Assembly (NCBI RefSeq): GCF_017086365.1
Contig: NZ_CP070969.1
Span: 496,001 to 560,000 of the forward strand
DNA from: Paenibacillus tianjinensis
Lineage (GTDB): Bacteria; Bacillota; Bacilli; Paenibacillales; Paenibacillaceae
Reading direction: 5' to 3'
Length of the DNA stretch: 64,000 bases
This document shows, piece after piece, positions 33,902 through 43,810 of the stretch. Position numbers and translations under genes: made by a program. Each line of letters opens with the position of its first letter. The stretch's first letter is position 1. The notes under the pieces were generated by a model. It was not told where the DNA came from. It saw only the letters and a program-made list of their open reading frames with translations, and did not search any database.

Positions 33902-36127
33902 ATGAATATAAAAGTGGGAATACCCGATTCTTTGATGGAGGAGATTCAGCAGCTTCAAGACACGTTTGGTGCTGTAATGAGTCAGGCTATTGTGCTTACC
34001 GATCAGGAAGGGGACATGATCACCCGTCCCACAATCACCGGAAAGTTCTACGGGGAAATGCTGGCTTCACTGCAGGGGTTCGAACGGCCCTTTGGACCGC
34101 CGCTGCACCGGCTGGGACCGTTCTCACACCCTACCGTCTTAGAGGAGTGGATTCCGGGACTAAAGTATGTCGTCAGTCCGCTGGTTTCGGGGTATGGCCA
34201 GATTTACTATTTATGGTCAGGACTTTACATGGAGCAGGGAGCCAAGGAACAGGTGCTGGAACTTTTCGGGGCCCGAATGAAGCATCACCCCGATTATAAG
34301 CAGCTCCATACGGAGCTTCTTGCCATGCCTGAGTATAGCCAGGAACGGATAGCGGAAATCAGGGAGAAATTAACGGTGCTGAGCAGTCTGCTGAGTAAGT
34401 TGTTCGCCGGCTGGGCGGTTAAACCGCAGGAAGAACGAACCGGTATGATCATGACGCGGCTTCTGGGAAATCTGGAAGAAGATTTTCTGAATATTGAAGC
34501 AGTCCTACAGATGCTGGCCGAGACGGCAGCGGGAGATTTGTATGCCTTGGCCATGGAAACGGACGAAGGTCAATTCAGGGTGAAGTACGCAGCGGGAAAG
34601 GATGCCCGTCTGCTGCAGGGTGCGGTTTTTCAGCAAGGGGACGGCTTTTTGGGTCAGGCCGCGCTAGGTAAAGAGCCTCGTCATTGGCAGGCGGTTTCCA
34701 AAGATCCGAGAGCGCTTTTTTTCACTCAGCTGGGACTGGAAATGCCTGAATATCTATCTTGTTATCCTGTTCGGATTAATAAGTGCAAGAGAGCCCTTAT
34801 GTTCACAGCCGGTACAGGAAGAAACAGCCTGGAGAGCGGGAGCGGGCACCAGGAGAAAATGATTGCTTCGCTTCTGGGTATATCCGAGCGGGGAGAAGAG
34901 CTGCTGCGCCAGGCGCAGCTGGGCAAGGAAGGTACACTATGGCTTAAGGAAGCGGCGGCACTGCTCCCGCAGAGCCGATCTTTGCATGAGCTGGGGGAAC
35001 AGATACTTAATGTAGTGATGGGGCTGCCATTTTATCCGTCTTCTGTACTGGTCTACTTCCAGGATAAAGGATATCCTGCTAATACATATTTCGCCAGAGG
35101 ATGGACGCCTGAGTCTGAAGCTTACTATATTCAGGAGCTGGAAGCCCGCTATTCCCCGCAATCTTTTCTGTCGTCAGCCATTTTCCACGAGACTGCCATG
35201 GGATTCCTCCTGCTAGAATGTCCACTGATGTCCGGGAATGAATTCAGGGGCGTGTTATCCGTTGGATTCAGGCAGCGGGAAGAAGCAGAGCTGTGGATGA
35301 CCCTGCTAGAGACTGTTGCCGCTCTGGCCGGAACGTCCATAAGTCTTATCGAGAAGGACGCCAGATATTTGAAGCAGTCAGAAGTGTTTCTGAGAAATTT
35401 ACGCCAGTTTCTTCAGAATAATCATTCCTTATTACAGAACCTTTCGCTGGATGTATCGGACATGGCCTGTACCTTTGCCCGCTTCCTCGGCCTTTCAGAA
35501 GCTGAATCGGAACAAGTGAAGCTGGCGGGTCTGCTGGCTCCGTTCCGGACTGAGCTTGTCGCCGAATACGGTTTTTTCAAGCCTGAGCTTATGGTGCTTA
35601 AACAGGTGGACCAAATGCCAGCCTACCATTCAGGAATGGAGAAGCCGGTCTTGCCGTTAGTTGTTCAAGTGCTGGCACTTGTGCTTCACCATATCGGAGG
35701 ACAGGCCGAGCCGGAACAGCTTGAAGGTTCTCCGCAAAAATGGATCGATCCGTCCAGGTTCCGCCTGGACTCTGCGGTAACCGCTGTGGTCGGGGATCAG
35801 CTGCTGTCGTCGTTTCAGTCTTTTCTGCGGAGTCATGCGGATTCTCCGCCGAAGAAAAGAGTGATTACCGGGAAGAGGCTGCTGGACAGTGCTGCCTTGA
35901 CACTGCCCAAGGAAGAATGGGGTATATCTCCGCGGGAGGAAGAAGTGCTGGAGCTGATTGTGCACGGGAAGACGAACAAAGAAATCGCCAGCGCCCTATT
36001 CATTAGTGAGCATACGGTTAAGAACCATTTGAGCCGGATTTTTACTAAAATGAATGTGACTGACCGCTCACAAATTATCGCCTTGGTCTACAAGCGGATT
36101 TTGAACTCGGAACGGATTGAGATTTAA
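33902..36127 (+). CDS. Multidomain LuxR-type regulator (PocR, GAF, HD-GYP-like, HTH)
   Basis: The 741-residue protein begins with a PocR-like ligand domain (FGAVMSQAIVLTDQEGDMIT; HPTVLEEWIPGLKYVVSPLV). Two GAF-like regions follow at about 190-310 and 350-490. Residues about 510-650 run parallel to an HD-GYP domain (FARFLGLSEAESEQVKLAGL, ALVLHHIGGQAEP, DSAVTAVVGDQLLSSF), but the catalytic HD and GYP residues are lost. The C-terminal LuxR helix-turn-helix is clear (GISPREEEVLELIVHGKTNK, LFISEHTVKNHLSRIFTKMN). It is a cytoplasmic sensor-regulator with unknown ligand. ATG 33902 follows GGGGTGATT. A terminator follows. Confidence 0.85.
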   Translation: MNIKVGIPDSLMEEIQQLQDTFGAVMSQAIVLTDQEGDMITRPTITGKFYGEMLASLQGFERPFGPPLHRLGPFSHPTVLEEWIPGLKYVVSPLVSGYGQIYYLWSGLYMEQGAKEQVLELFGARMKHHPDYKQLHTELLAMPEYSQERIAEIREKLTVLSSLLSKLFAGWAVKPQEERTGMIMTRLLGNLEEDFLNIEAVLQMLAETAAGDLYALAMETDEGQFRVKYAAGKDARLLQGAVFQQGDGFLGQAALGKEPRHWQAVSKDPRALFFTQLGLEMPEYLSCYPVRINKCKRALMFTAGTGRNSLESGSGHQEKMIASLLGISERGEELLRQAQLGKEGTLWLKEAAALLPQSRSLHELGEQILNVVMGLPFYPSSVLVYFQDKGYPANTYFARGWTPESEAYYIQELEARYSPQSFLSSAIFHETAMGFLLLECPLMSGNEFRGVLSVGFRQREEAELWMTLLETVAALAGTSISLIEKDARYLKQSEVFLRNLRQFLQNNHSLLQNLSLDVSDMACTFARFLGLSEAESEQVKLAGLLAPFRTELVAEYGFFKPELMVLKQVDQMPAYHSGMEKPVLPLVVQVLALVLHHIGGQAEPEQLEGSPQKWIDPSRFRLDSAVTAVVGDQLLSSFQSFLRSHADSPPKKRVITGKRLLDSAALTLPKEEWGISPREEEVLELIVHGKTNKEIASALFISEHTVKNHLSRIFTKMNVTDRSQIIALVYKRILNSERIEI

Positions 36128-36130
36128 AAT

Positions 36131-36179
36131 AGAGACAGCCCCCGGTGCTCACAGAGGAGTACCGGGGGCTGTTTCTATA
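36131..36179. terminator. Bidirectional terminator before aconitase
   Basis: AGACAGCCCCCGGT and ACCGGGGGCTGTTT pair with an inner GCTC/GGAGT stem and T-rich tail. It is shared by two convergent genes. Confidence 0.9.
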
Positions 36180-36208
36180 TTTCTGATTCTGTTGCGGTTA
36201 AGGCGGGT

Positions 36209-38953
36209 TTATTCCACCGGCAGTGCTGTTTCCGAAGCGGTAGCATCAGCCAGCATCTGGCGGAGCACCGTCTGCAGAATGCCGCCGTTGCGGTAGTAAT
36301 CAATGTCAACGGTACTGTCCAGCCGGGCAATGACCGGGAAGTCGAACTGTGTACCGTCTTCACGGGTAGCAGTGACGGTCAGTTCCTGGCCCGGCAGCAC
36401 GTTATTGTCGAGGCCGGTGATGTTGAAGGTCTCGCGTCCGGTCAGCCCCATGCTGCTCCAGCCGTGGCCTTCCTGGAACTGCAGCGGAAGTACGCCCATG
36501 CCGACCAGGTTGCTGCGGTGAATCCGCTCGAAGCTCTCGGCGATGACGGCTTTGACGCCAAGGAGCAATGTGCCTTTGGCTGCCCAGTCGCGTGAGCTGC
36601 CTGTGCCGTACTCCTTACCGGCAATAACGACCAGGTTCTGGCCTGCCGACTGGTACAGCATGGAAGCATCGTAGATGGACATGACTTCTTCGCTTGGCAG
36701 GAAGGTGGTCACGCCGCCTTCCGTACCCGGAGCAACGGCATTGCGGATCCGGATGTTGGCGAATGTACCGCGCATCATGACCTCGTGGTTTCCGCGGCGG
36801 GAGCCATAGGAGTTGAAGTCGGCGCGTTCTACACCGTGACTGCGCAGATATTCCCCGGCAGGGCCGGAAGTGGAAATATTGCCTGCAGGCGAGATGTGGT
36901 CAGTTGTAACAGAATCACCCAGCAGTGCCAGCACACGTGCGTTGCTGATGTCTTTGATATCGCCGATGCCGTCAGCCAGATTCTCAAAGAATGGCGGGTT
37001 CTGAATGTAGGTAGAGTTATCATCCCATTCATACAGCTCGCCTTCCGGAACAGGAATCGAATTCCAGCGTTCGTTAGCGGTGAAGACATTCTCATATTTG
37101 CGGCGGAACATTTCCGGACTCAGGGAGAGACCGATGGCTTCGCGGATTTCAGCGGAAGTTGGCCAGATATCCTTCAGGAAGACAGGCTCTCCCTGCGGGT
37201 CATAGCCGAGCGGCTCGGTCTGCAGATCAATGTTAACCGTACCGGCCAAGGCGTAAGCGACAACAAGCGGCGGTGAAGCCAGATAGTTGGCTTTGACCTG
37301 GGCATGCACGCGGCCTTCAAAGTTACGGTTACCGGAGATTACAGCGGCTACTGTCATATCATGCTCGGAGATGGCCTGACTCACTTCGTCCGGCAGCGGA
37401 CCGGAGTTGCCGATACAGGTCGCGCAGCCGTATCCGGCCAGATAGAAGCCCAGGGCTTCCAGCGGCTTCAGCAAATCGGCCTTCTGCAGATATTCAGTAA
37501 CTACAAGGGAACCCGGGGTCAAACTGCTTTTCACGTATCCCGGTTTGGTAAGCCCGCGTTCTACAGCCTTTTTGGCGAGCAGCCCCGCACCGAGCATAAC
37601 GCTTGGGTTGGAGGTATTCGTGCAGCTGGTGATTGCGGCAATAACAACGGCTCCCGTGCCCATCTTGCTGGTGGTTCCGTTCTTATGCTGCACCTCAACA
37701 ACCTCGGCAATCTTCTCATCGCTGAGGCCATATCCGCCTTTATCAACCGGTGTGCGGATAATACCTTCGAAGTTCTCCTTCATGTGTGTCAGCTCTACCC
37801 GGTCCTGCGGACGTTTCGGTCCGGCAAGGCTCGGAACAACGGAGGCCAGGTCAAGCTCGATAATGTCGCTGAACTGCGGATCAGGAGTATCAGCGGTGCG
37901 GAACATGCCCTGTGCCTTATAGTAATCTCCGACCAGTTCAACCAGTTCATCCGGACGGCCGGTGCTGCGCAGGTAAGCAAGCGTTTCGTCATCAACAGGG
38001 AAGAATCCGATGGTTGCCCCATACTCAGGAGCCATATTAGCGACGGTTGCGCGGTCAGCCAGACTGATGTTGGCCAGACCCGGACCGTAGAATTCGACGA
38101 ATTTGCCGACGACGCCTTTTTTACGGAGCATTTGGGTAACGGTCAGTGCCAGGTCGGTTGCTGTAGCGCCTTCCACCAGACTGCCTGTAAGCTTGAAGCC
38201 TACAACATCCGGTGTGACAAAATACAGCGGCTGCCCCAGCATCCCGGCTTCGGCCTCGATCCCGCCGACACCCCAGCCAACGACGCCAAGGCCGTTAATC
38301 ATGGTGGTATGGGAGTCTGTGCCGACGAGGGAATCCGGATAGACTACCGTTTCACCGTCAACGGTCTTTGTAGCAGCAACAGAAGCCAGATACTCCAGGT
38401 TGACCTGATGCACGATTCCGGTTGCCGGAGGAACGGCGCGGAAGTTGTTGAACGCAGTCTGCGCCCAGCGCAGGAAGCGGTAACGTTCTTCATTCCGTTC
38501 GAACTCAACGTTCATATTATAATCGAGCGCATCGGCTGTGCCGAAAGCATCGACCATTACGGAGTGGTCAATAACAAGATCTACGGGCACCAGCGGATTG
38601 ATCTTCTTGGGATCGCCGCCTGCTTTCTTAACAGTATCGCGCATAGCAGCCAGATCGACAACGACCGGAACACCAGTGAAATCCTGCAGTACGATCCGGG
38701 CAGGAATAAACGGGATTTCTTTATTGCGGTCGATGCCGCCTGCCCAGCCGGCCAGCTGCTTAACATGTTCTTCCGTAATCGCCCGTCCGTCATATTGGCG
38801 GACAGCGGCCTCAAGTAATACTTTGATCGAAAAAGGCAGGGAGGAAATGTCGCCTGCACCTTGCTCTTCGAGGGAATTAAGATGATAGTAGCGATAAGTT
38901 TTGCCACCTGACACCAGGCTCTTGGATAGCGAAAAATGGTCCTTGCTTGGCAT
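36209..38953 (-). CDS. acnA: Aconitate hydratase A
   Basis: Aconitase interconverts citrate and isocitrate in the TCA cycle. The 914-residue protein has the 4Fe-4S ligands in [18 protein letters not shown] and [14 protein letters not shown]. Substrate segments are [20 protein letters not shown] and [15 protein letters not shown]. The swivelling C-terminal domain is complete. I start at ATG 38953 behind AAGGAGGCG; an upstream in-frame ATG at 38989 would place the operator palindrome inside the gene. The gene stands alone. In Bacillus the homologue is also an iron-responsive RNA-binding protein. Confidence 0.96.
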   Translation of the reverse strand: MPSKDHFSLSKSLVSGGKTYRYYHLNSLEEQGAGDISSLPFSIKVLLEAAVRQYDGRAITEEHVKQLAGWAGGIDRNKEIPFIPARIVLQDFTGVPVVVDLAAMRDTVKKAGGDPKKINPLVPVDLVIDHSVMVDAFGTADALDYNMNVEFERNEERYRFLRWAQTAFNNFRAVPPATGIVHQVNLEYLASVAATKTVDGETVVYPDSLVGTDSHTTMINGLGVVGWGVGGIEAEAGMLGQPLYFVTPDVVGFKLTGSLVEGATATDLALTVTQMLRKKGVVGKFVEFYGPGLANISLADRATVANMAPEYGATIGFFPVDDETLAYLRSTGRPDELVELVGDYYKAQGMFRTADTPDPQFSDIIELDLASVVPSLAGPKRPQDRVELTHMKENFEGIIRTPVDKGGYGLSDEKIAEVVEVQHKNGTTSKMGTGAVVIAAITSCTNTSNPSVMLGAGLLAKKAVERGLTKPGYVKSSLTPGSLVVTEYLQKADLLKPLEALGFYLAGYGCATCIGNSGPLPDEVSQAISEHDMTVAAVISGNRNFEGRVHAQVKANYLASPPLVVAYALAGTVNIDLQTEPLGYDPQGEPVFLKDIWPTSAEIREAIGLSLSPEMFRRKYENVFTANERWNSIPVPEGELYEWDDNSTYIQNPPFFENLADGIGDIKDISNARVLALLGDSVTTDHISPAGNISTSGPAGEYLRSHGVERADFNSYGSRRGNHEVMMRGTFANIRIRNAVAPGTEGGVTTFLPSEEVMSIYDASMLYQSAGQNLVVIAGKEYGTGSSRDWAAKGTLLLGVKAVIAESFERIHRSNLVGMGVLPLQFQEGHGWSSMGLTGRETFNITGLDNNVLPGQELTVTATREDGTQFDFPVIARLDSTVDIDYYRNGGILQTVLRQMLADATASETALPVE

Positions 38954-38967
38954 ATATGCGCCTCCTT

Positions 38968-38984
38968 GTTTCATCTGATGAAAC
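38968..38984. promoter_or_regulatory. 17-bp palindrome in the aconitase leader
   Basis: GTTTCATCTGATGAAAC has the same seven-base arms as the site in front of the iclR-type gene (GTTTCAT / ATGAAAC). It lies between the acnA promoter and its ribosome binding site, about 20-35 bases downstream of the expected start, where a bound repressor would block transcription. Confidence 0.6.
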
Positions 38985-39009
38985 TCCATTTCATATTGCG
39001 TATATCTAA

Positions 39010-39038
39010 AGTATAACGGTTACATAGAGGAGAGTAAA
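39010..39038 (-). promoter_or_regulatory. Promoter of acnA
   Basis: On the minus strand TTTACT, a 17-bp spacer and TATACT give a reasonable sigma-A promoter with a start near 39003, 50 bp before the acnA start codon. Confidence 0.6.
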
Positions 39039-39276
39039 GTTTTTTTTGCGGATTATTCGGCCTAGTTTTCCCCTGCTGCGGGCCGTTTCACACAAGCTTT
39101 TCCGTCCTATGGAACTAGAAGGAGGATATGAAGCGGGGGCTATTTTCCACCCTAATCAAACTCTGCTGGAGGGAGTCCGTGCCCAATCCGGGTTCCTGCC
39201 TGTTTCCGGCTGTATAGCTGAAGAGCTTCGCTCATATACATAGGACAGCAGCCAAATAGCGAAAGGCGGTCGTGAA

Positions 39277-40305
39277 ATGGAGCAGGAATGGAAACAGAGT
39301 CTCTATGTTTATGTGGATCAGGAGAATAAGGGGCGGGTCGCACCAGCGATTACGCAGGTTCATCACTCGGTCAAGGACAGCCGGTTTCTCAAAGCCCATG
39401 GCGAACGGTCCCGCCGCCTTGCGGAGTGGTATGACCGCCGGGGAATTACGCCGCTGCGCGGGGAGACCGGTGTCCGAACACTGCGGACCGTCCGGCAGAG
39501 CTCTGGTGAAGTTGTGGCCGATGTCGCCCTGCACAGCGCGTTTTATTATGAGAAGGGCGGGATTACGCACCGCGAGGATAAAATTGAATCGGAGCGCCTG
39601 ACCTTCGTCCGTAAAGGGAAGAACTGGGAGATTGTGAACATTGAGCGTAGTGTGCCCGAGAGAAATCTCCTGCAAAGAGCGGTTGACACGGAGCCGGCGC
39701 TGCGGATGTCCAAATGGGGGGAGGTCCTCCCCGCCCCGCGGCCGTCCCAGCCGCTGCTGAACCGCAAAGTGCAGCGCAGCATCAGCGGCGCAAAAGAGGT
39801 GCGCTACCGCCGTGAGGAGGCGGCTGCCTATGCCGACCGCTGGTGGAAAGACGGCAATCCGGAGTTTGAGGTTTTCGAGGTGGATTGCACAAATTACGTC
39901 TCCCAATGTCTCTTTGCAGGGGGAGCGCCTATCAACTATACTGGTAAAAGAGAAACGGGCTGGTGGTACAAAGGCTATAATGGAGCCCAGGAATGGTGGA
40001 GCTTCAGCTGGGCCGTGTCTGATAGCCTGGAGCGTTATTTGAGCTGGGACCGGAGCAGCGGGCTTCGAGCTGAAGCCATGGATCGTCCGGACCAGCTTAG
40101 CCTCGGTGATATCATCCAGTATGACTGGGACGGCAACGGCCATTACCAGCACAGCACCATTGTTACTGCTTTTGACGCTGAAGGTATGCCGCTGGTGAAT
40201 GCCCGGACCGTCAGCAGCCGCCATCGCTACTGGGATTACCGTGATTCCTATGCATGGACCAACAGAACGGCCTACCGTTTTTTTCATATCAATGACTACT
40301 TATAA
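39277..40305 (+). CDS. Amidase_6 domain protein
   Basis: The 342-residue protein has a C-terminal cysteine-amidase domain of the Amidase_6 type. The likely nucleophile is in EVDCTNYVSQCLFAGG, the His in HYQHSTIVTAF, and WWYKG ... WWSFSWAVSDSL is the usual Trp-rich linker between them. The N-terminal about 150 residues are without clear relatives and there is no signal peptide. Proteins of this type are thought to act on spore or cell-wall peptide bonds. AAAGGCGG precedes the ATG. ddl follows after 19 bp, which suggests joint transcription. Confidence 0.85.
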   Translation: MEQEWKQSLYVYVDQENKGRVAPAITQVHHSVKDSRFLKAHGERSRRLAEWYDRRGITPLRGETGVRTLRTVRQSSGEVVADVALHSAFYYEKGGITHREDKIESERLTFVRKGKNWEIVNIERSVPERNLLQRAVDTEPALRMSKWGEVLPAPRPSQPLLNRKVQRSISGAKEVRYRREEAAAYADRWWKDGNPEFEVFEVDCTNYVSQCLFAGGAPINYTGKRETGWWYKGYNGAQEWWSFSWAVSDSLERYLSWDRSSGLRAEAMDRPDQLSLGDIIQYDWDGNGHYQHSTIVTAFDAEGMPLVNARTVSSRHRYWDYRDSYAWTNRTAYRFFHINDYL

Positions 40306-40324
40306 TTCAGAAAGAGGTTAGGGC

Positions 40325-41416
40325 ATGGGGAACACGAAATGTACCGTAGGACTGGTGTACGGAGGCAAATCCGGAGAGCATGAAGTATCGCTGCAGACGG
40401 CTTTTGCGGTCATGAACGCTTTTGACTACGATAAATATGAAATTATTCCATTCTATATTTCCAAGCAGGGGCTGTGGAAAGTGGGAGAGAAGCTGACCGC
40501 CCCGTATAGCGGGATTGAGCAGCTGAAGCTCTCTGATGCAGCAGGAGATATGGGAACGGCTCTGAACACTGTATTCAGCGGGCTAAGCGGGGGCGGGCAG
40601 GCGGTTGATGTTATGTTCCCGCTGCTGCATGGAACGAACGGGGAAGACGGCACGATCCAGGGACTATTTGAAATGGCGAATATCCCTTACATCGGTGCAG
40701 GCGTTCTGGCTTCATCCGCAGGTATGGATAAGGTTGTAATGAAGAAGCTGTTCGGCGAAGCGGGACTTGAGCAATGCGAGTATTGTTATTTCAGTGCAGG
40801 TGCATGGAAGCGTAAGAGCCATGAGTTGATCGTCGGTGTGGAGGATAAGCTCGGTTATCCGGTATTCGTCAAGCCGGCCAATCTGGGCTCGAGCGTCGGC
40901 ATTTCCAAAGCTGTAGACAAAGAAAGTCTGGTTAAGGCTGTCGAATTTGCCCTCCGTTATGATACCAAGGTTATTATCGAGGAATTTGTGGATGCCCGTG
41001 AGGTAGAAGTTGCCGTGCTGGGCAATGAGGAGCCGGAAGCTTCGGTTCCGGGTGAAATCGTCTCTTCTGGTGAATATTATGACTATGCGGCAAAATATAT
41101 CGACGGCAAGTCGCAGATGCTGATTCCTGCCCCGCTGGATTCCGAAGTCGCCGACCGTCTGCGTGAAGCGGCACTGCAGGCTTTCCGGGCGATTGAGGGC
41201 AGCGGCATTACACGGGCAGACTTCTTCCTGCGCAAATCAGACGGCAAGATTCTGATCAATGAAGTAAATACGATGCCGGGCTTTACGCCCTTCAGCATGT
41301 ATCCGCTGCTGTGGCGCGAAACCGGTGTGTCCTACCAGACGCTGCTGGACCGCATGATCGAGCTGGCGCTGGAGCGGTATCAGTTTAGACAGGGTCTCAA
41401 ATACGACAACGAATAA
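40325..41416 (+). CDS. ddl: D-alanine-D-alanine ligase
   Basis: Ddl joins two D-alanines for peptidoglycan. The N-terminal block is GLVYGGKSGEHEVSLQTA. The ATP-grasp domain has GYPVFVKPANLGSSVGISKA and the metal site in KILINEVNTMPGFTPFSMYP. The flexible loop YYDYAAKYIDGKSQMLIPA has the Tyr-type residue, in line with D-Ala over D-lactate use. The length of 363 is normal. AAAGAGG lies before ATG 40325. The amidase gene upstream makes a cell-wall cluster plausible. Confidence 0.96.
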   Translation: MGNTKCTVGLVYGGKSGEHEVSLQTAFAVMNAFDYDKYEIIPFYISKQGLWKVGEKLTAPYSGIEQLKLSDAAGDMGTALNTVFSGLSGGGQAVDVMFPLLHGTNGEDGTIQGLFEMANIPYIGAGVLASSAGMDKVVMKKLFGEAGLEQCEYCYFSAGAWKRKSHELIVGVEDKLGYPVFVKPANLGSSVGISKAVDKESLVKAVEFALRYDTKVIIEEFVDAREVEVAVLGNEEPEASVPGEIVSSGEYYDYAAKYIDGKSQMLIPAPLDSEVADRLREAALQAFRAIEGSGITRADFFLRKSDGKILINEVNTMPGFTPFSMYPLLWRETGVSYQTLLDRMIELALERYQFRQGLKYDNE

Positions 41417-41468
41417 TATCAAAGCTAAGCGGCGGATTTCATCCGGCCGGGAAGGAGAATCTTAAGCA

Positions 41469-41786
41469 ATGGGATTTCAATCGGAATTCAATTCAGTCTG
41501 CAAATTCAAGAATGAGCAGGAGCTGTACGAACTGCTGGAGTACGGGCGCACCAAAATGGTAAAGCAGGGCTTCCGCGTGTATCCTACCGGCCAGAAGGTC
41601 ATTGCCTACACCCCTGAGAATGTGGCGGTGGCGATTGTGAAGATTTCCGCTTCGATTGCGGAGATTAATTTTCAGGGCAATGAAGTAACGGCGGTTGAGA
41701 TGGATCTGGTACGCAAGCTAAATGAGGAAGAGTCACGGGTGCAGACTGCGCTTGCCTATGAAATGTTCTTTGGGGAAGAAGGATGA
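41469..41786 (+). CDS. Small conserved-looking protein coupled to uvsE
   Basis: The 105-residue product (MGFQSEFNSVCKFKNEQELY ...) has good codon use, a GGAAGGAG binding site and an ATGA overlap with uvsE, so it is real and coupled. It has mixed alpha/beta character with motifs FRVYPTGQKVIAYTPENVAV and EVTAVEMDLVRKLNEEES. I do not recognise a family. The size and lack of signals suggest a cytoplasmic protein. Coupling to a repair enzyme hints at a shared process, but no function follows from sequence. Confidence 0.8.
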   Translation: MGFQSEFNSVCKFKNEQELYELLEYGRTKMVKQGFRVYPTGQKVIAYTPENVAVAIVKISASIAEINFQGNEVTAVEMDLVRKLNEEESRVQTALAYEMFFGEEG

Positions 41787-42790
41787 TTGTCCGCTTCGGT
41801 TATGTGGCCATGTCAACAGTCATCAAAGATTGCTCTCCCTCCAAGACTATGACCATGTCCAGCTTCAACAAGCTGGGTGACCGTGAAGCTGCGCTGCGGC
41901 GTCTGGAGCAGCTGGCGAAGATGAACCTGCATAATACGCTGCGTCTCTTGAAGCATAACGTCGGCTCGGATATTAAGGTGTACCGGCTGACGTCCAAGCT
42001 GATCCCGCTCGCGACGCATCCCGACTTGCAGGACTGGAACCCTTTTGTGGCGCTGGCTGAGGAGTTTGCTGAAGTCGGTGAATATATTAGAAAGCATGGC
42101 CTAAGGGTCTCCTTTCACCCGGATCACTTCACCGTCCTGAGTACGCCGCGCCCCGAGGTGCTGGCCAGTTCCGTCCGTGATTTGCAGCATCATACCAATA
42201 TGCTGGATGCGCTGGGACTTGCGGCAACCGCCAAGAACAATATCCATATCGGCGGGGCCTACGGGGACAAGCCTGCGGCATCGGCGCGGTTCAAAGAAAA
42301 TTTTGCAGAGCTACCGGCAAGGCTGCAGGAGCGGATGACGCTCGAGAATGACGATAAGACGTTCAACGCGCCGGAGACGCTGGAAGTCAGCTGCAGTCTC
42401 GGACTGCCAATGGTGCTGGATATTCATCACCAGTGGGTGAACAATGAGGGCGAGCTGCCCTGGGAGCTGTGGCCGGATATCCTGAAGACCTGGAAGAGTG
42501 AGCTTGCCCTGACGGATGTCGGGCCCGGTGAACTGCTCCCGCCCAAGATTCACGTCTCCAGCCCCCGCAGCCCCTCAGATCCCCGCAGCCATGCGGAGGG
42601 GGTTGAGCCTGCGCCGCTGCTTGCTTTTCTGAAGCGGATTGCGGCGGATACGCCTGCTGTCGATGTCATGATTGAAGCCAAATTAAAGGACGGTGCACTG
42701 TTCGGGCTGATGGATGCCATGAAGGAGCTGGCGGAAGCCGGTAACGGAATTACAGTGCTGGATGGAGCAAGTATTAATATTGAACCCTAG
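41783..42790 (+). CDS. uvsE: UV DNA damage endonuclease UvsE
   Basis: UvsE nicks DNA 5' to UV photoproducts. The TIM-barrel core has RFGYVAMS at the start, LRLLKHNVGSDIKVYRLTSK, LRVSFHPDHFTVLSTP, MTLENDDKTF, VLDIHHQWVN and VDVMIEAKLKDGAL, which carry the three-metal ligands (His, Glu, Asp, His). At 335 residues it is slightly longer than average. Translation is coupled to the preceding small gene by the ATGA overlap. Confidence 0.94.
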   Translation: MIVRFGYVAMSTVIKDCSPSKTMTMSSFNKLGDREAALRRLEQLAKMNLHNTLRLLKHNVGSDIKVYRLTSKLIPLATHPDLQDWNPFVALAEEFAEVGEYIRKHGLRVSFHPDHFTVLSTPRPEVLASSVRDLQHHTNMLDALGLAATAKNNIHIGGAYGDKPAASARFKENFAELPARLQERMTLENDDKTFNAPETLEVSCSLGLPMVLDIHHQWVNNEGELPWELWPDILKTWKSELALTDVGPGELLPPKIHVSSPRSPSDPRSHAEGVEPAPLLAFLKRIAADTPAVDVMIEAKLKDGALFGLMDAMKELAEAGNGITVLDGASINIEP

Positions 42791-42910
42791 ATAAGGCTTG
42801 ATAAGTATTCTGAAATAGGGTACGTTGAATGAAACTTAAGCAGCAGGAAGTGCGCTTAATAGCAGTGTTTCACGGGAGAGCGATCAAGTTCAAGAAAGCG
42901 GAGTGAAGAG

Positions 42911-43795
42911 ATGAATCCTTTAAATCCTGATAACCGGAACGAACGGGAGCCCTATGTAGTAACGAGCAAGGGGTTTACGGCAGCAGCAATCAACGCTGCG
43001 GCTAAGGCGGGGGAATGGATCAAGAGCAGACAGGGACAAGTGAAGGAACTGGGCAGCAAGACGTCGGCGCAGGATCTGGTTACTGAAGTAGATAAAGGTG
43101 TGGAGCAGATGATCCGGCGGCTGATCCTGACCCATTATCCCGACCATGCCATCCTTGGGGAAGAGGGCGTTATGCCGGGTACGGACGCGGTTACAGCTGC
43201 TCTGGAGGAAGGGCGGAAGCATGAATACCTGTGGATTGTAGACCCGATTGACGGAACGACCAATTTCGTACACGGCTTTCCCTTCTACTGTGTTTCCATT
43301 GCACTTGCAATCAAGGGAGAGCTGTCTGTAGGGGTTATTTACGACCCGATCCGTGACGAGATGTTTGTCGCCGAGAAGGGCAAAGGGGCTTACATGCACG
43401 GGATTCCTACCTCCGTGTCCAGTGAGACGGAGCCGGGAAGCAGCCTTATCGCTATGGGCTTCCCGCCGGACCGGACCTTCGCCCAGCCGGCGAACATGGC
43501 CGGCCTGCAGCATATTCTGCCGCAGGTTCGTGGAATCCGCGCCGGAGGATCGGCGGCACTGCATCTGGCCTATGTCGCAGCAGGCCGGGTAGACGGCTAC
43601 TGGGAGGTCGGCCTAAGCCCATGGGATTGCGCCGCAGGGGTACTGCTGGTGCTTGAATCCGGAGGCAAAGTGACCGATACGCTGGGCAGTCCTTATGATA
43701 TTGGTACACGCCATGTAGTGGCGAGCAACGGATATATTCATGATTTCCTGGTTTCAGCGCTGAAGGAAGCGGAAGCAACGGGACATAAGCGTTAA
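42911..43795 (+). CDS. Inositol monophosphatase family protein
   Basis: The 294-residue protein has the lithium-sensitive phosphatase motifs: DLVTEVDKGVEQMIRR, ILGEEGV (Mg-binding Glu), WIVDPIDGTTNFVHGFPFY and WEVGLSPWDCAAGVLLVLES. The substrate may be inositol phosphate, fructose-1,6-bisphosphate, NADP or PAP; the sequence does not decide. An N-terminal tail of about 25 residues is extra. AGCGGAGTG lies before the ATG. It is followed after 15 bp by a small gene of unknown function, probably cotranscribed. Confidence 0.92.
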   Translation: MNPLNPDNRNEREPYVVTSKGFTAAAINAAAKAGEWIKSRQGQVKELGSKTSAQDLVTEVDKGVEQMIRRLILTHYPDHAILGEEGVMPGTDAVTAALEEGRKHEYLWIVDPIDGTTNFVHGFPFYCVSIALAIKGELSVGVIYDPIRDEMFVAEKGKGAYMHGIPTSVSSETEPGSSLIAMGFPPDRTFAQPANMAGLQHILPQVRGIRAGGSAALHLAYVAAGRVDGYWEVGLSPWDCAAGVLLVLESGGKVTDTLGSPYDIGTRHVVASNGYIHDFLVSALKEAEATGHKR

Positions 43796-43810
43796 GGAGG
43801 CAGCCAAGGC

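Larger units (their letters stand above)
38954..39276. other. Divergent region between acnA and the amidase gene
   Basis: The 323 bp hold the aconitase promoter and operator-like palindrome. On the other side, a 65-codon frame (39046-39243) has no ribosome binding site and no family likeness; I do not count it as a gene. Confidence 0.6.

Noticed and set aside
37304..38818. A 504-codon frame antisense to aconitase
   Set aside because: The minus-strand aconitase has all catalytic motifs; the plus-strand frame is compositionally a shadow without a start signal.
39046..39243. A 65-codon frame before the amidase gene
   Set aside because: No Shine-Dalgarno sequence, no family resemblance, and it covers the aconitase promoter side of the region.
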